Positions 27,377 to 37,450 of a stretch of 64,000 nt of DNA are shown here, piece by piece (positions within the stretch are counted from its first letter, which is position 1; each line of letters opens with the position of its first letter). The notes beneath the pieces were generated by a model. That model made no database searches and was not told the origin of the DNA. It was given only the letters and a program-made list of their open reading frames with translations. Location of the stretch: contig NZ_JALJXF010000001.1 of the NCBI RefSeq assembly GCF_024169925.1, forward strand, positions 1,370,001 to 1,434,000, written 5' to 3'. Position numbers and translations under genes: made by a program. The DNA comes from Methylorubrum extorquens. Its GTDB lineage: Bacteria; Pseudomonadota; Alphaproteobacteria; Rhizobiales; Beijerinckiaceae.

Positions 27377-27852
27377 GGACGCGGACGGTCGCCGGCATCG
27401 GCGCGGGTCTGACGGCGGTTGCGCTGGGTGCCCTCATCTTCACGATCACCCGCGAGGTGCCGACGCCGCCGATCGAGTCCGCGGCGGCACCCACGCCGAA
27501 ACCGCAGGGAGAAACGCGCCTCTACTGCGAGTTCTACAATTTCGCCGGCCGCACGCCGAAGGTCGGGTTCTACTTCGCCGGGCCGCCGAGCGGCGGCACC
27601 GCCTACGCGCAGCTGTTCCAGCGCGAGGCGGACGGGTCGCAGACCCTGTTCGACGAACGGCCGACCTGGACCTATGCTCGGGACGGCGAGGCGCCGACCC
27701 TGCGCTCGCCCGACGGCGCGATCCAGATCAACCTCTACGGCGATGGCGGCGCCAACGGCCGCCAGCCGGATGCAGGCGGATGGTTCGAGGCGGGCCTGCG
27801 CAGCATCCAGTACCTCAATCTCGACGGCCAGTGCCGTCGCACAGAAAGCTGA
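27373..27852 (+). CDS. Exported or membrane-anchored protein of unknown function
   Basis: 159 aa from ATG 27373, coupled to the GNAT gene by an ATGA overlap. A hydrophobic segment at about residues 6-26 (VAGIGAGLTAVALGALIFTI) is a signal peptide or single anchor. The rest is a soluble domain with two visible Cys (LYCEFYNFAG and GQCRRTES), perhaps a disulfide in the periplasm. The family is not recognised. obgE starts 37 bases later, so the three genes probably share a transcript. Confidence 0.7.
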   Translation: MRTRTVAGIGAGLTAVALGALIFTITREVPTPPIESAAAPTPKPQGETRLYCEFYNFAGRTPKVGFYFAGPPSGGTAYAQLFQREADGSQTLFDERPTWTYARDGEAPTLRSPDGAIQINLYGDGGANGRQPDAGGWFEAGLRSIQYLNLDGQCRRTES

Positions 27853-28923
<1,071 letters not shown>

Positions 28924-28990
28924 GCACAGCGGCGCTACGCCTCAGCCCGGCCCGGCGGCGGGATTTGCCGGTTTGCCCTACATCGGAGGC

Positions 28991-29449
28991 ATGCGCAGCG
29001 CCCTTGCACGTCCCCTTGCCCTCCTCCTTGTCCTCGCCGCCTCCCCCGCCATGGCGGAGGATTCCTGCACCGATCTGATCGACCGGGTGCAACGGGCAAC
29101 GAGCGCGTCGGTGGCCGAGCGGAGCGCCGACTTCGCCCGGTTCGAGGCCGGGCCGCAGACATCATTGACGCTCTCGTGCGCGGGCGCCGACGCCTCCTCC
29201 GTCGGCGCGCAGTACAAGGGCGAGACCCCACCCGAGGCCTACGACACCCTGTTCGTCCAGGCGGGCCATGCCGTCACGGGGATCGCACCGGATCGGCTGC
29301 GGGACGCCACCCGGCAGGCCCGCGCAAGCGCGCAGGACAAGCGCCACAGCGCGGTCGAGGTGGACGGCGCCCGCGTCACCTGTGCCTTCATGCGCAAGGA
29401 GCAGGGTCCGCTCACCCTCTGCGCGGTGATCCAGCGCCCTGGCGCCTGA
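28991..29449 (+). CDS. Small exported protein of unknown function
   Basis: 152 aa from ATG 28991; TTG 28973 would add six residues, and the GGAGG directly before the ATG is too close to be ideal, so the start is uncertain. The signal peptide is clear: RSALARPLALLLVLAASPAMA with cleavage before EDS. The mature protein has three Cys (SCTDL, LSCAG, VTCAF, with a fourth at LCAVI), suggesting two disulfides. No family was recognised. It is likely periplasmic. Confidence 0.68.
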   Translation: MRSALARPLALLLVLAASPAMAEDSCTDLIDRVQRATSASVAERSADFARFEAGPQTSLTLSCAGADASSVGAQYKGETPPEAYDTLFVQAGHAVTGIAPDRLRDATRQARASAQDKRHSAVEVDGARVTCAFMRKEQGPLTLCAVIQRPGA

Positions 29450-29488
29450 CCTACCGGACGTCGAAGCGGGGCGCTGCCCCGCGCCCCG

Positions 29489-29509
29489 CCAAAGGGATCA
29501 TCCCTTTGG
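29489..29509. repeat. Perfect palindrome between convergent genes
   Basis: CCAAAGGGAT/ATCCCTTTGG with a single central C, preceded by a G/C-rich inverted stretch at 29467-29488. It lies between the exported-protein gene and the convergent LysR gene and can act as a bidirectional terminator. Similar AAAGGGAT...ATCCCTTT elements are frequent in this lineage. Confidence 0.6.
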
Positions 29510-29520
29510 GATCTCGATAT

Positions 29521-30456
29521 TCAACTCGTTCCGGTGCCGTGCAGCACGGCCGGGACCGGATCCTCGCCGTCGAGGGTCCGTGCCACGGCGCGGGCGACGT
29601 TGACGAGGGCGGTGACCATCGGCGTCGCCGGGTCTCGGCGCGGGGCGACGAGGCCGATGGCGTGGCGCAGGTCCGGCTCGACGATCGGGATCGCCCGCAG
29701 ACCCTCGGTCGGCCCCAGCGCATCGGCGAGGATGGCCGGCATCACGCTCGCCCATTGCAGGGTGCGCACATGGGTCATCAGCACGACCATGGAATTGGAT
29801 TCGAGCGTCGGCGCCGGCTCGCCGCCCGCGGCGCGCATCTGCTGATCGATGATGCGGCGGTTCTGCATGTTGGGCGTCAGCAGGCAGAGCGGGATCTTCG
29901 CCAGCTCCGCCCAAGTGACGCTGGCCCGGTCGTCGTAGGGGCCGCCCGCAGCGGTCAGGAGCTGGTAGTGCTCGGTGTAGAGCGGGACGGAGGTCACGCG
30001 CCCGAGGGGCTCGTTGTCGAGATAGGTCAGTCCCGCATCGGCCTCGAGATTGTCGATCAGCGAGAAGATCTCTTCCGAGGTGGTGGAGAGTACGCTGAAG
30101 CGCACGTTCGGATAACGCGCGCGGTACGGCGTGGTCAGCGCGGCCACCATCGGCAGCGCCGTCGGCACAGCGGCGATCCGCAGATGGCCCGAAAGGCCCC
30201 TGCGGAGGGCGGCCACGTCGTCCTGCATGGCGCGGGCATCGCCGACGATGCGGCGGCCCCAGGCCAGAACCCGGTCTCCCTCCGGCGTGAACCCCTGGAA
30301 GCGCGAGCCGCGCTGAACCAAGCGCACGCCGAAACGATCCTCCAGGCTCTTCACCCCCGCCGAGAGGGTCTGCTGGGTCACGCCGCAGGTCTCCGCCGCG
30401 CGCCCGAAATGCTGCTCGCGGGCGAGCGCCAGGAGGAATTCGAGCTTATCGATCAC
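29521..30456 (-). CDS. LysR family transcriptional regulator
   Basis: 311 aa from GTG 30456, placed so that the helix-turn-helix begins near residue 3 as usual (MIDKLEFLLALAREQHFGRAA, then CGVTQQTLSAGVKSLEDRFG); the longer frame has no support. The C-terminal part is a two-lobed ligand-binding domain (LRIAAVPTALPMVAALT). It sits downstream of the OFA-type carrier and near the formate dehydrogenase genes, all on the same strand. In Cupriavidus the LysR protein FdsR is linked to fds genes, so a formate-related role is plausible but inferred. Confidence 0.9.
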   Translation of the reverse strand: MIDKLEFLLALAREQHFGRAAETCGVTQQTLSAGVKSLEDRFGVRLVQRGSRFQGFTPEGDRVLAWGRRIVGDARAMQDDVAALRRGLSGHLRIAAVPTALPMVAALTTPYRARYPNVRFSVLSTTSEEIFSLIDNLEADAGLTYLDNEPLGRVTSVPLYTEHYQLLTAAGGPYDDRASVTWAELAKIPLCLLTPNMQNRRIIDQQMRAAGGEPAPTLESNSMVVLMTHVRTLQWASVMPAILADALGPTEGLRAIPIVEPDLRHAIGLVAPRRDPATPMVTALVNVARAVARTLDGEDPVPAVLHGTGTS

Positions 30457-30547
30457 GGCGTCCGTCCCGCCCGCGCGGTGCGGGCGGGACGGACGGTAGG
30501 CCGCGGGCGCGGCGCGCTCAAGCAACCATCCGGGCTGGTGCCCCGCC

Positions 30548-32227
30548 TCACCGAAACAGGATCAGCGCCTTGGACAGCGTGATCCAGATGCCCCACAGGA
30601 TCGGCAGGCCGACCACCGCCCAGGCCAGGAGGGCGCCGGGGGTCACGCCGCCCCGGCCGATCCCCTGGCTGCCGCCGCGCACCGCGGCCGATGTCCTCGC
30701 TTCCGCCGTACTCGGCTTGTCCTGAAGCGACTTCACCCGAGCCTCGTCCATGAACCAGTGCCGCGCGAGCGGCCGGACCAAGAGGTTGCAGAGGAAGCCA
30801 GCCGCGAGGAAACCGGCCAGCACCAGCATGGTGCGGGCGTAGAGATCGAGGCCCTGGACGCCGGCATCGACCTGATGCTGGCGGATGGCGGTGATGACGA
30901 GGGGGCCGACGACGCCCGCCGTCGACCACGCGGTCAGCAGGCGGCCGTGGATCGCGCCGACGAACTGCGTGCCGAACACGTCGGCGAGATAGGCCGGGAT
31001 AGTGGCGAATCCCCCGCCATACATCGACAGGATGATGCAGAACATCCCGACGAACAGGGCCGTCGAGCCGAGGCCGGCGGCCCAGGGCGCGGCGGCGTAG
31101 AGCACGAGCCCGACCCCGAAGAAGATGGCGTAGGTGGTCTTGCGCCCGATCCGGTCGGACATCGAGGCCCAGAAGAAGCGCCCGAGGATGTTGAACAGCG
31201 ACAGCAACCCGACGAACCCGGCCGCGATCGCCGCGACCTGCCCCTTCTCCGCCGCATCGAGCTGCCCGAGCGCGACGCCAGGCCGGCCGATGAGCCCGCC
31301 GCCGAAGATCTCCTGCAGCATCGGCGAGGCCAGGGCCAGCACGCCGATTCCGGCGGAGACGTTGAGGCAGAGCACCAGCCAGAGCAGCCAGAATTGCGGG
31401 GTCTTGTGGGCTTGGTCGAGGTGGACATGGCCCGAGGCGATCATCGCGTTCTTCGCCGCGGGCGGCGTCCAGCCCTCCGGCTGCCAGCCGGCCGGCGGCA
31501 CGCGGTAGCCGAGCGCGCCGCTGACCATGAAGACGAGGTAGCCGAGCCCCATCACCGCGAGCGCCTGCCACACCCCGGCCGTGTCGGCGCTGCGGAAGGT
31601 CTTGATCAGGGTGTCGGCCAGCGGCGAGCCGATCATCGCGCCGCCGCCGAAGCCCATGATCGCCATGCCGGTGGCCATGCCGCGCCGGTCGGGAAACCAT
31701 TTGATCAGCGTCGAGACCGGCGAGATGTAGCCGAGCCCGAGGCCGATGCCGCCGATCAGGCCCATACCGAGCCAGATCAGCCAGAGCTGGTGCAGGTAGA
31801 CGCCGAGCGCCCCGACGAGGAAACCGCCGCTCCAGCAAAGCGCCGCGGCCAGCCCCGCCTTGCGCGGCCCGGCCCGCTCCAGCCAGCCGCCGAACACGGC
31901 CGCCGAGATGCCGAGCATCACGATGCCGATCGAGAACACGATGACGAGGTCGCTCACCCGCCAGTCGCAGGTGGTGGTGAACAGGGCCGTGGCGACGCTC
32001 ATGTCCGGGCAGGCGGCCGGGGCTGCGGCCCCGACGCTCAGAGCCCGCGACAGGGGGAGCCAAAACACCGACAGGCCATAGGCCATGCCGATGCAGAGAT
32101 GGATGGCGAGCGCCGCCGGGGGCACCAGCCAGCGGTTGAAGCCCGGCTTGGCGACGGTCCTTTCCCGGGAGAGGAATGCCGGCGCGGGCTCGTCCCACGG
32201 CACGTCACCCACACCGCCTCGGCTCAT
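30548..32227 (-). CDS. OFA family MFS transporter (oxalate/formate antiporter-like)
   Basis: 559 aa from ATG 32227, with a very good GGAGGGAG SD. It has 12 core helices with OxlT-like motifs: GLSVFWLPLSRAL in helix 1, GLGLGYISPVSTLIKWFPDRRGMATGMAIMG (in parts) at helices 4-5, and RFFWASMSDRIGRK after helix 8. The C-terminal extension ends in another hydrophobic stretch (LLAWAVVGLPILWGIWITLS), making it longer than OxlT (418 aa). OFA proteins exchange or import oxalate, formate or other small carboxylates. Position beside the fds genes suggests formate or oxalate, but substrate is inferred. The LysR gene follows after 91 bases. Confidence 0.9.
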   Translation of the reverse strand: MSRGGVGDVPWDEPAPAFLSRERTVAKPGFNRWLVPPAALAIHLCIGMAYGLSVFWLPLSRALSVGAAAPAACPDMSVATALFTTTCDWRVSDLVIVFSIGIVMLGISAAVFGGWLERAGPRKAGLAAALCWSGGFLVGALGVYLHQLWLIWLGMGLIGGIGLGLGYISPVSTLIKWFPDRRGMATGMAIMGFGGGAMIGSPLADTLIKTFRSADTAGVWQALAVMGLGYLVFMVSGALGYRVPPAGWQPEGWTPPAAKNAMIASGHVHLDQAHKTPQFWLLWLVLCLNVSAGIGVLALASPMLQEIFGGGLIGRPGVALGQLDAAEKGQVAAIAAGFVGLLSLFNILGRFFWASMSDRIGRKTTYAIFFGVGLVLYAAAPWAAGLGSTALFVGMFCIILSMYGGGFATIPAYLADVFGTQFVGAIHGRLLTAWSTAGVVGPLVITAIRQHQVDAGVQGLDLYARTMLVLAGFLAAGFLCNLLVRPLARHWFMDEARVKSLQDKPSTAEARTSAAVRGGSQGIGRGGVTPGALLAWAVVGLPILWGIWITLSKALILFR

Positions 32228-32528
32228 GGCTCTCTCCCTCCGCCGACCCGTGCTCAGCCGGACATTCCGGCAGCCGAAATCATGTACGGTGGAGCGCAAT
32301 AGCCGATTGAACCGGATTCGTCAGCTTAGCAGGCTCTCAACAATCGGCGATGAGGGCCTCTCCCGTCACCGCGTCGGCGGAGGGCGACGCGATACCGCCC
32401 TTCAAAACGCAGAGCGAGCGTGGGAGGCGTCGGGTTCGAGATCAGCCCGGAACGGGGCATCCCGGTTTCGTCCGGACGGTGAACGGGCGCCATCGTCCGG
32501 GCCCGCTCGCATCATCCAGGATCAGGCA
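32228..32528. other. Intergenic region between the OFA carrier and fdsD
   Basis: About 300 bases upstream of the carrier gene on the minus strand. It should hold that gene's promoter. No convincing promoter or operator was seen, and no coding sequence is supported. Confidence 0.45.
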
Positions 32529-32819
32529 TCAACCCGCGTCGCTGGCGCCTTCGCCCACGAGCTGCGGGTTGCGGGTGGCCGGACGCACCGGACTCTCGAC
32601 ATTCGGCTCCTCGTGAAGCGCCCGGTGGACGAGCGCGTCGAGCCGCTCGCCGGCTTCCTCGGCGTAGCCTTCGAGGTCGCGGCGCATCTTCGGCGTCCAG
32701 AACGCCACGATGTGCTTGTGGATACCCGAGACGGCCTCCTCTTCCGGGTAGGACCGGAAGAACAGGGCGATCTGGTTGGCCATCCGGACCAGCTTGTCGT
32801 TGGGATTGGTCGCGCTCAT
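32529..32819 (-). CDS. fdsD: Formate dehydrogenase delta subunit
   Basis: 96 aa from ATG 32819. The conserved FdsD core is clear: KLVRMANQIALFFRSYPEEEA, GIHKHIVAFWTPKMRRDL and LDALVHRALHEE. FdsD is a small non-catalytic subunit or maturation partner of the soluble NAD-dependent formate dehydrogenase. It is separated from fdsA by 206 bases holding a large inverted repeat, so its expression may differ from fdsGBA. fdsC, normally between fdsA and fdsD, is missing here. Confidence 0.92.
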   Translation of the reverse strand: MSATNPNDKLVRMANQIALFFRSYPEEEAVSGIHKHIVAFWTPKMRRDLEGYAEEAGERLDALVHRALHEEPNVESPVRPATRNPQLVGEGASDAG

Positions 32820-32863
32820 GCCCGCACTCGGCTGTGTCTGATTGGAGAGCGCTCCCTCCCGCT

Positions 32864-32978
32864 CCCTCATCCTGAGGGGCCGCGCGAGCGGCCTCGGAGA
32901 AGGGCTCCAGGGATCATAGCGCGTTCTGGAGCCCTCCTTAGAGGCCTCCGCTTCGCTCCGGCACCTCAGGATGAGGGA
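32864..32978. repeat. Large imperfect inverted repeat between fdsA and fdsD
   Basis: Left arm about 32864-32910 (CCCTCATCCTGAGG ... GGGCTCCAG) and right arm about 32926-32978 (CTGGAGCCCTCC ... CCTCAGGATGAGGG) can fold into one long hairpin with a 15-base loop. The CCTCATCCT arm ends recur at 45349-45395, so this is a dispersed intergenic repeat family. It may attenuate or protect transcripts between fdsA and fdsD. Confidence 0.75.
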
Positions 32979-33025
32979 CAGGATCGGACGTCTGGGGGCG
33001 GGCCGACGCCCGCCCCGTCGAGAGA

Positions 33026-35878
33026 CTATTCCGCCGCTTCGGCGATGCGGGTCAGGGAGAAGTCCTCCTCGTAGAACTTCGCCTGCCAGTCGGAGGGCCG
33101 GTTCGTGCGTCGGATCTGCACCGCCGTCACCTTGTATTCGGGACAGTTGGTGGCCCAGTCCGAATAGTCGGTGGTGATGACGTTGGCGCCGGTCTTGGCG
33201 TGGTGGAAGGTCGTGTAGACGATCCCCGGCTGCATCCGCTCGGTCACCTTGGCCTTCAGAGCGATGTCGCCCGAGCGGCTCTCCAGCGCGACGAGGTCGC
33301 CATCGACGATGCCGCGCACCTCCGCGTCGAAGGGGTGGATCTCCAGCACGTCTTCCTCGTGCCAGCGGGAGTTCTCGGTCCGCCGCGTCTGCGCGCCGAC
33401 ATTGTACTGCGAGAGGATACGGCCCGTGGTCAGGATCAGCGGGAACTTGCCCGTGGTCCGCTCGTCGGTGGGCACGTATTCGGTGATCATGAAGCGGCCC
33501 TTGCCGCGCACGAACCGGTCAACGTGCATCATCGGCGTACCGAGCGGCGCCTTCTCGTTGCACGGCCACTGGATCGAGCCCAGTTCCTCCAGCTTCTGGT
33601 AGGAGACGCCAGCGAAGCTCGGAGTCAGCGCCGCGATCTCGTCCATGATCTCGGACGGGTGGGTGTACTCCATCTTGTAGCCCAGCGCGTTGGCGAGCAG
33701 CACCGTGCCCTCCCAGTCGCCGTAGCCGCCCATCGGGGCCATCACCTTGCGCACGCGGGAGATGCGGCGCTCGGCGTTGGTGAAGGTACCGTCCTTCTCG
33801 AGGAAGGAGGCGCCCGGCAGGAAGACGTGGGCGTACTTGGCGGTCTCGTTCAGGAACAGGTCCTGGATCACGATGCACTCCATGGCCCGGAGGCCGGAGG
33901 TGACGTGATGGGTGTCGGGGTCGGACTGCGCGATGTCCTCGCCCTGGATGTACATGCCCTTGAAGTTGCCGCCGACGGCCTCGTCTAGCATGTTGGTGAT
34001 GCGCAGACCCGGCGCGTTGTCGAGCTTGGCCCCCCAGATCGCCTCGAAGCTCTCGCGGGTGGCGTCGTCGGCGACGTGGCGGTAGCCCGGCAGCTCGTGC
34101 GGGAACGAGCCCATGTCGCAGGAGCCCTGCACGTTGTTCTGGCCGCGCAGCGGGTTCACGCCCGCGCCCACCATGCCGATGTTGCCGGTGGCCATGGCGA
34201 TGTTGGCCATGCCCATCACCATGGTCGAGCCCTGGCTGTGCTCGGTCACGCCGAGCCCGTAGTAGATCGCCGCCTTGCCCCCGGTGGCGTAGAGCCGGGC
34301 CGCCGCGCGGATCTCCTGCGGATCGACGCCGGTGATCGCCTGGGCGGACTCGGGCGAGTTGCGTTCCTCGGCGATGAAGCGGGCCCAGGACTCGAACTCG
34401 GCCAGATCGCAGCGCTCGCGGACGTAGTCCTCGGCGACCAGACCTTCCGTGACGATGACGTGGGCGAAGGCGTTGATGAAGGCGACGTTGGAGCCGGGCT
34501 TGAGCGGCAGGTGATGGTCGGCCCGGATGTGGGGCGACTTCACGAGGTCGATCTTGCGCGGGTCGGCGACGATGAGGCGGGCGCCCTCGCGCAGCCGCTT
34601 CTTCATCCGCGAGCCGAAGACCGGGTGGCCGTCGGTCGGGTTGGCGCCGATGACGAGGATCACATCGGATTCCTCGACCGACTTGAAGTCCTGCGTGCCG
34701 GCGGAGGTGCCGAGCGTGGACATCAGGCCGTAGCCGGTCGGCGAGTGGCAGACGCGGGCGCAGGTGTCGACGTTGTTGTTGCCGAAGGCGGCGCGCACCA
34801 GCTTCTGGACGAGGTAGGCCTCCTCGTTGGTGCAGCGCGAGGAGGTGATGCCGCCGACCGAGTCGCGGCCGTAGGTCGCCTGGATGCGCTTGAATTCGGA
34901 CGCCGCGTGGCTGATCGCCTCTTCCCAGGAGACCTCGCGCCACGGATCCGTGATCTTGGCGCGGATCATCGGCTTGGTGATGCGGTCCTTGTGGGTGGCA
35001 TAGCCGTAGGCGAAGCGGCCCTTGACGCAGGAATGGCCCTCGTTGGCCTTGCCGCCCTTGTAGGGCACCATGCGCACGACCTTGTCGCCCTGCATCTCGG
35101 CCTTGAAGGCGCAGCCGACGCCGCAATAGGCGCAGGTCGTCACCGCCGCATGGTCGGGCTGGCCGAACTCGTGGATCGTCTTCTCCTGCAGCGTCGCGGT
35201 CGGGCAGGCCTGGACGCAGGCGCCGCAGGACACGCATTCGGACTGCATGAAGTTGGTCGGGCCCGCCGCCACGCGGCTGTCGAAGCCGCGGCCCTCGATG
35301 GTCAGCGCGAAGGTGCCTTGGGTCTCCTCGCAGGCGCGGACGCAGCGGTTGCAGACGATGCACTTCGACGGATCGTAGGTGAAGTAGGGGTTCGACTCGT
35401 CCTTGGGCAGGTAACGGTCGGAGGCCGGCTTGACGTGGTTGTCGCCGTCATAACCGTAACGCACGTCGCGCAGGCCGACCTGACCTGCAGTATCCTGCAG
35501 CTCACAATCGCCGTTAGCGGCGCAGGTCAGGCAGTCGAGCGGGTGGTCGGAGATGTAGAGCTCCATCACGCCCTTGCGCAGCCGATGCAGCTTGTCGGTC
35601 TGCGTGTGCACGACCATGCCGTTCTCGGCCGGCGTGGTGCAGGAGGCGGGCGTGCCGCGGCGGCCGTCGATCTCGACGAGACACATCCGGCAGGAGCCGA
35701 ACGGCTCCAGCGAATCCGTGGCGCAGAGCTTCGGGATCTTGGTGCCCATATGCATCGCGGCGGCCATGACCGAGGTGCCCGCGGGCACCGTCACGCTCTC
35801 GCCATCGATGGTCAGCGTCACCGTCTGCTCATTGAGCCGGATCGGCGTACCGTAGTCGATTTCCTTGATGAGGGTCAT
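33026..35878 (-). CDS. fdsA: NAD-dependent formate dehydrogenase alpha subunit
   Basis: 950 aa from ATG 35878, with GGAGG upstream. Residues 20-95 form a [2Fe-2S] ferredoxin (Cys52, 63, 66, 80); then a His/Cys cluster (DHPLDCLTCAANGDC), two [4Fe-4S] motifs (CIVCNRCVRAC and CVSCGACVQAC), a further CAYCGVGC cluster, and the bis-MGD catalytic domain. The active-site segment is CARVCHSPTGYG with Cys377 as metal ligand and His378. No selenocysteine is used. It oxidises formate to CO2 and passes electrons to FdsB. In Methylobacterium this is the final step of methanol and formaldehyde oxidation; the Mo-type FDH2 is the best match. Whether Mo or W is bound cannot be read from sequence. Confidence 0.97.
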   Translation of the reverse strand: MTLIKEIDYGTPIRLNEQTVTLTIDGESVTVPAGTSVMAAAMHMGTKIPKLCATDSLEPFGSCRMCLVEIDGRRGTPASCTTPAENGMVVHTQTDKLHRLRKGVMELYISDHPLDCLTCAANGDCELQDTAGQVGLRDVRYGYDGDNHVKPASDRYLPKDESNPYFTYDPSKCIVCNRCVRACEETQGTFALTIEGRGFDSRVAAGPTNFMQSECVSCGACVQACPTATLQEKTIHEFGQPDHAAVTTCAYCGVGCAFKAEMQGDKVVRMVPYKGGKANEGHSCVKGRFAYGYATHKDRITKPMIRAKITDPWREVSWEEAISHAASEFKRIQATYGRDSVGGITSSRCTNEEAYLVQKLVRAAFGNNNVDTCARVCHSPTGYGLMSTLGTSAGTQDFKSVEESDVILVIGANPTDGHPVFGSRMKKRLREGARLIVADPRKIDLVKSPHIRADHHLPLKPGSNVAFINAFAHVIVTEGLVAEDYVRERCDLAEFESWARFIAEERNSPESAQAITGVDPQEIRAAARLYATGGKAAIYYGLGVTEHSQGSTMVMGMANIAMATGNIGMVGAGVNPLRGQNNVQGSCDMGSFPHELPGYRHVADDATRESFEAIWGAKLDNAPGLRITNMLDEAVGGNFKGMYIQGEDIAQSDPDTHHVTSGLRAMECIVIQDLFLNETAKYAHVFLPGASFLEKDGTFTNAERRISRVRKVMAPMGGYGDWEGTVLLANALGYKMEYTHPSEIMDEIAALTPSFAGVSYQKLEELGSIQWPCNEKAPLGTPMMHVDRFVRGKGRFMITEYVPTDERTTGKFPLILTTGRILSQYNVGAQTRRTENSRWHEEDVLEIHPFDAEVRGIVDGDLVALESRSGDIALKAKVTERMQPGIVYTTFHHAKTGANVITTDYSDWATNCPEYKVTAVQIRRTNRPSDWQAKFYEEDFSLTRIAEAAE

Positions 35879-35890
35879 GCGACGGCCTCC

Positions 35891-37450
35891 TCACTCGGCC
35901 GCGACGGGCAGATCGCCCGCGCGCCGAAAATCCTCGGGGAAGTTGGTGATCGCGCTCATCACGGGCATGGGCGTCAGGCCGCCCATGGCGCAGAGCGAGC
36001 CGTCGGTCATGATCTCGCAGAGATCGGCGACGAGCTTGAGATTGGCCTCCGGGCGGATGCCGGAGATGACCTTGTCCATGGTCTCGACGCCGCGGGTGGC
36101 GCCGATGCGGCAGGGGGTGCACTTGCCGCAGGATTCGGTGGCGCAGAACTCGAAGGCGAAACGCGCCTGCTTGGCCATGTCCACCGTGTCGTCGAACACG
36201 ACGATGCCGCCATGGCCGACGAGGCCCTTCTTGGCCGCCATCGCCTCGTAATCCAGCGGCGTGTCGAGCAGGTCGTCGGGGAAGTAGGCCCCGAGCGGAC
36301 CGCCGACCTGCACCGCCCGCACCGGACGGCCCGAGGCCGTGCCGCCGCCGAAATCCTCGATCACCTGACGGATGGTGATGCCGAAGGCGTACTCGATCAG
36401 GCCGCCCTGCTTGATGTTGCCGGCGAGCTGGATCGGCAGGGTGCCGAGCGAGCGGCCCATGCCGTACTCGGCGTAAGCCTTGGCGCCGTGCTCGAGAATG
36501 TACGGCACGGCCGTGAAGGTCATGACGTTGTTGACCAGCGTCGGCTGGCCGAGGAAGCCTTTGAGCGCGGGGATCGGCGGCTTGGCCCGGACGATGCCTC
36601 GCTTGCCCTCGAGGCTTTCCAGCAGCGAGGTCTCCTCGCCGCAGATATAGGCGCCGGCGCCCAGCCGCACTTCGAGGTGGAAGCTCTTGCCGGAACCGAG
36701 AATGTTGTCGCCGAGGACGCCGGCCCGCACGCCGTTGGCGATCGCGTCGCGCAGCGTCCGGAACGCCTGCGGATATTCGGAGCGGCAGTAGATGTAGCCC
36801 CGCGTGGCACCGGTCGCGACGGCGGCGATGGTCATGCCCTCGATCAGGTTGAAGGGGTCGCCCTCCATCATGATCCGGTCGGCGAAGGTGCCGGAATCGC
36901 CCTCGTCAGCGTTGCAGACCACGTATTTCTGGTCCGATTGGGCCAGCATCACCGTGTTCCACTTGATACCCGCCGGGAAGCCGGCGCCACCGCGCCCGCG
37001 CAGACCCGAATCGCGCACCTGGGCGACGACGCCCTCGGCGTCGAGCTTCAGCGCGGCCTCCAGGCCGCGATAGCCGCCGTGGGCCCGGTAATCCTCGACC
37101 GAGACCGGATCGACCACGCCGCAGCGATGGAAGGTCAGCCGGTGCTGCTTGGCAAGAAAGGGGATCTCCTCCGGCTTGCCGAGGCGGAGCGAATGCTCGC
37201 CGCCCTCGACAAAATTGGCATCGAGCAGGCCCTCGACATCGGCCGGCGTCACCGGGCCGTAGGCAATGCGGCCCTCAGGAGTCGCGACCTCGACCATCGG
37301 CTCAAGCCAGAGCATGCCGCGGGTGCCGGTGCGGACGATACGTACATCGAGGCCGCGCCGCTCGGCACCGGCGAAGATCGCGCGGGCGACGCGGTTGGCG
37401 CCGAGGCCGAGGGCGACGGCGTCCTGCGGAACGTAGAGTGTGATGCTCAC
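35891..37450 (-). CDS. fdsB: NAD-dependent formate dehydrogenase beta subunit
   Basis: 519 aa from ATG 37450, overlapping the fdsG stop by four bases. It is NuoF-like: after about 120 N-terminal residues with a thioredoxin-like character comes the NADH/FMN region (LRGRGGAGFPAGIKW, CNADEGDSGTFADRIMM), then GAYICGEETSLLESLEGKRG, and the [4Fe-4S] motif ESCGKCTPCRIG with a fourth Cys in LCAMGG. It takes electrons from FdsA and reduces NAD+ on FMN. fdsA starts 12 bases after its stop, so G-B-A are one transcript. Confidence 0.97.
   Translation of the reverse strand: MSITLYVPQDAVALGLGANRVARAIFAGAERRGLDVRIVRTGTRGMLWLEPMVEVATPEGRIAYGPVTPADVEGLLDANFVEGGEHSLRLGKPEEIPFLAKQHRLTFHRCGVVDPVSVEDYRAHGGYRGLEAALKLDAEGVVAQVRDSGLRGRGGAGFPAGIKWNTVMLAQSDQKYVVCNADEGDSGTFADRIMMEGDPFNLIEGMTIAAVATGATRGYIYCRSEYPQAFRTLRDAIANGVRAGVLGDNILGSGKSFHLEVRLGAGAYICGEETSLLESLEGKRGIVRAKPPIPALKGFLGQPTLVNNVMTFTAVPYILEHGAKAYAEYGMGRSLGTLPIQLAGNIKQGGLIEYAFGITIRQVIEDFGGGTASGRPVRAVQVGGPLGAYFPDDLLDTPLDYEAMAAKKGLVGHGGIVVFDDTVDMAKQARFAFEFCATESCGKCTPCRIGATRGVETMDKVISGIRPEANLKLVADLCEIMTDGSLCAMGGLTPMPVMSAITNFPEDFRRAGDLPVAAE

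Noticed and set aside
32529..32978. CRISPR or insertion-sequence end at the inverted repeat
   Set aside because: Only two arms and no regular spacers or transposase; it matches a dispersed intergenic palindrome instead.
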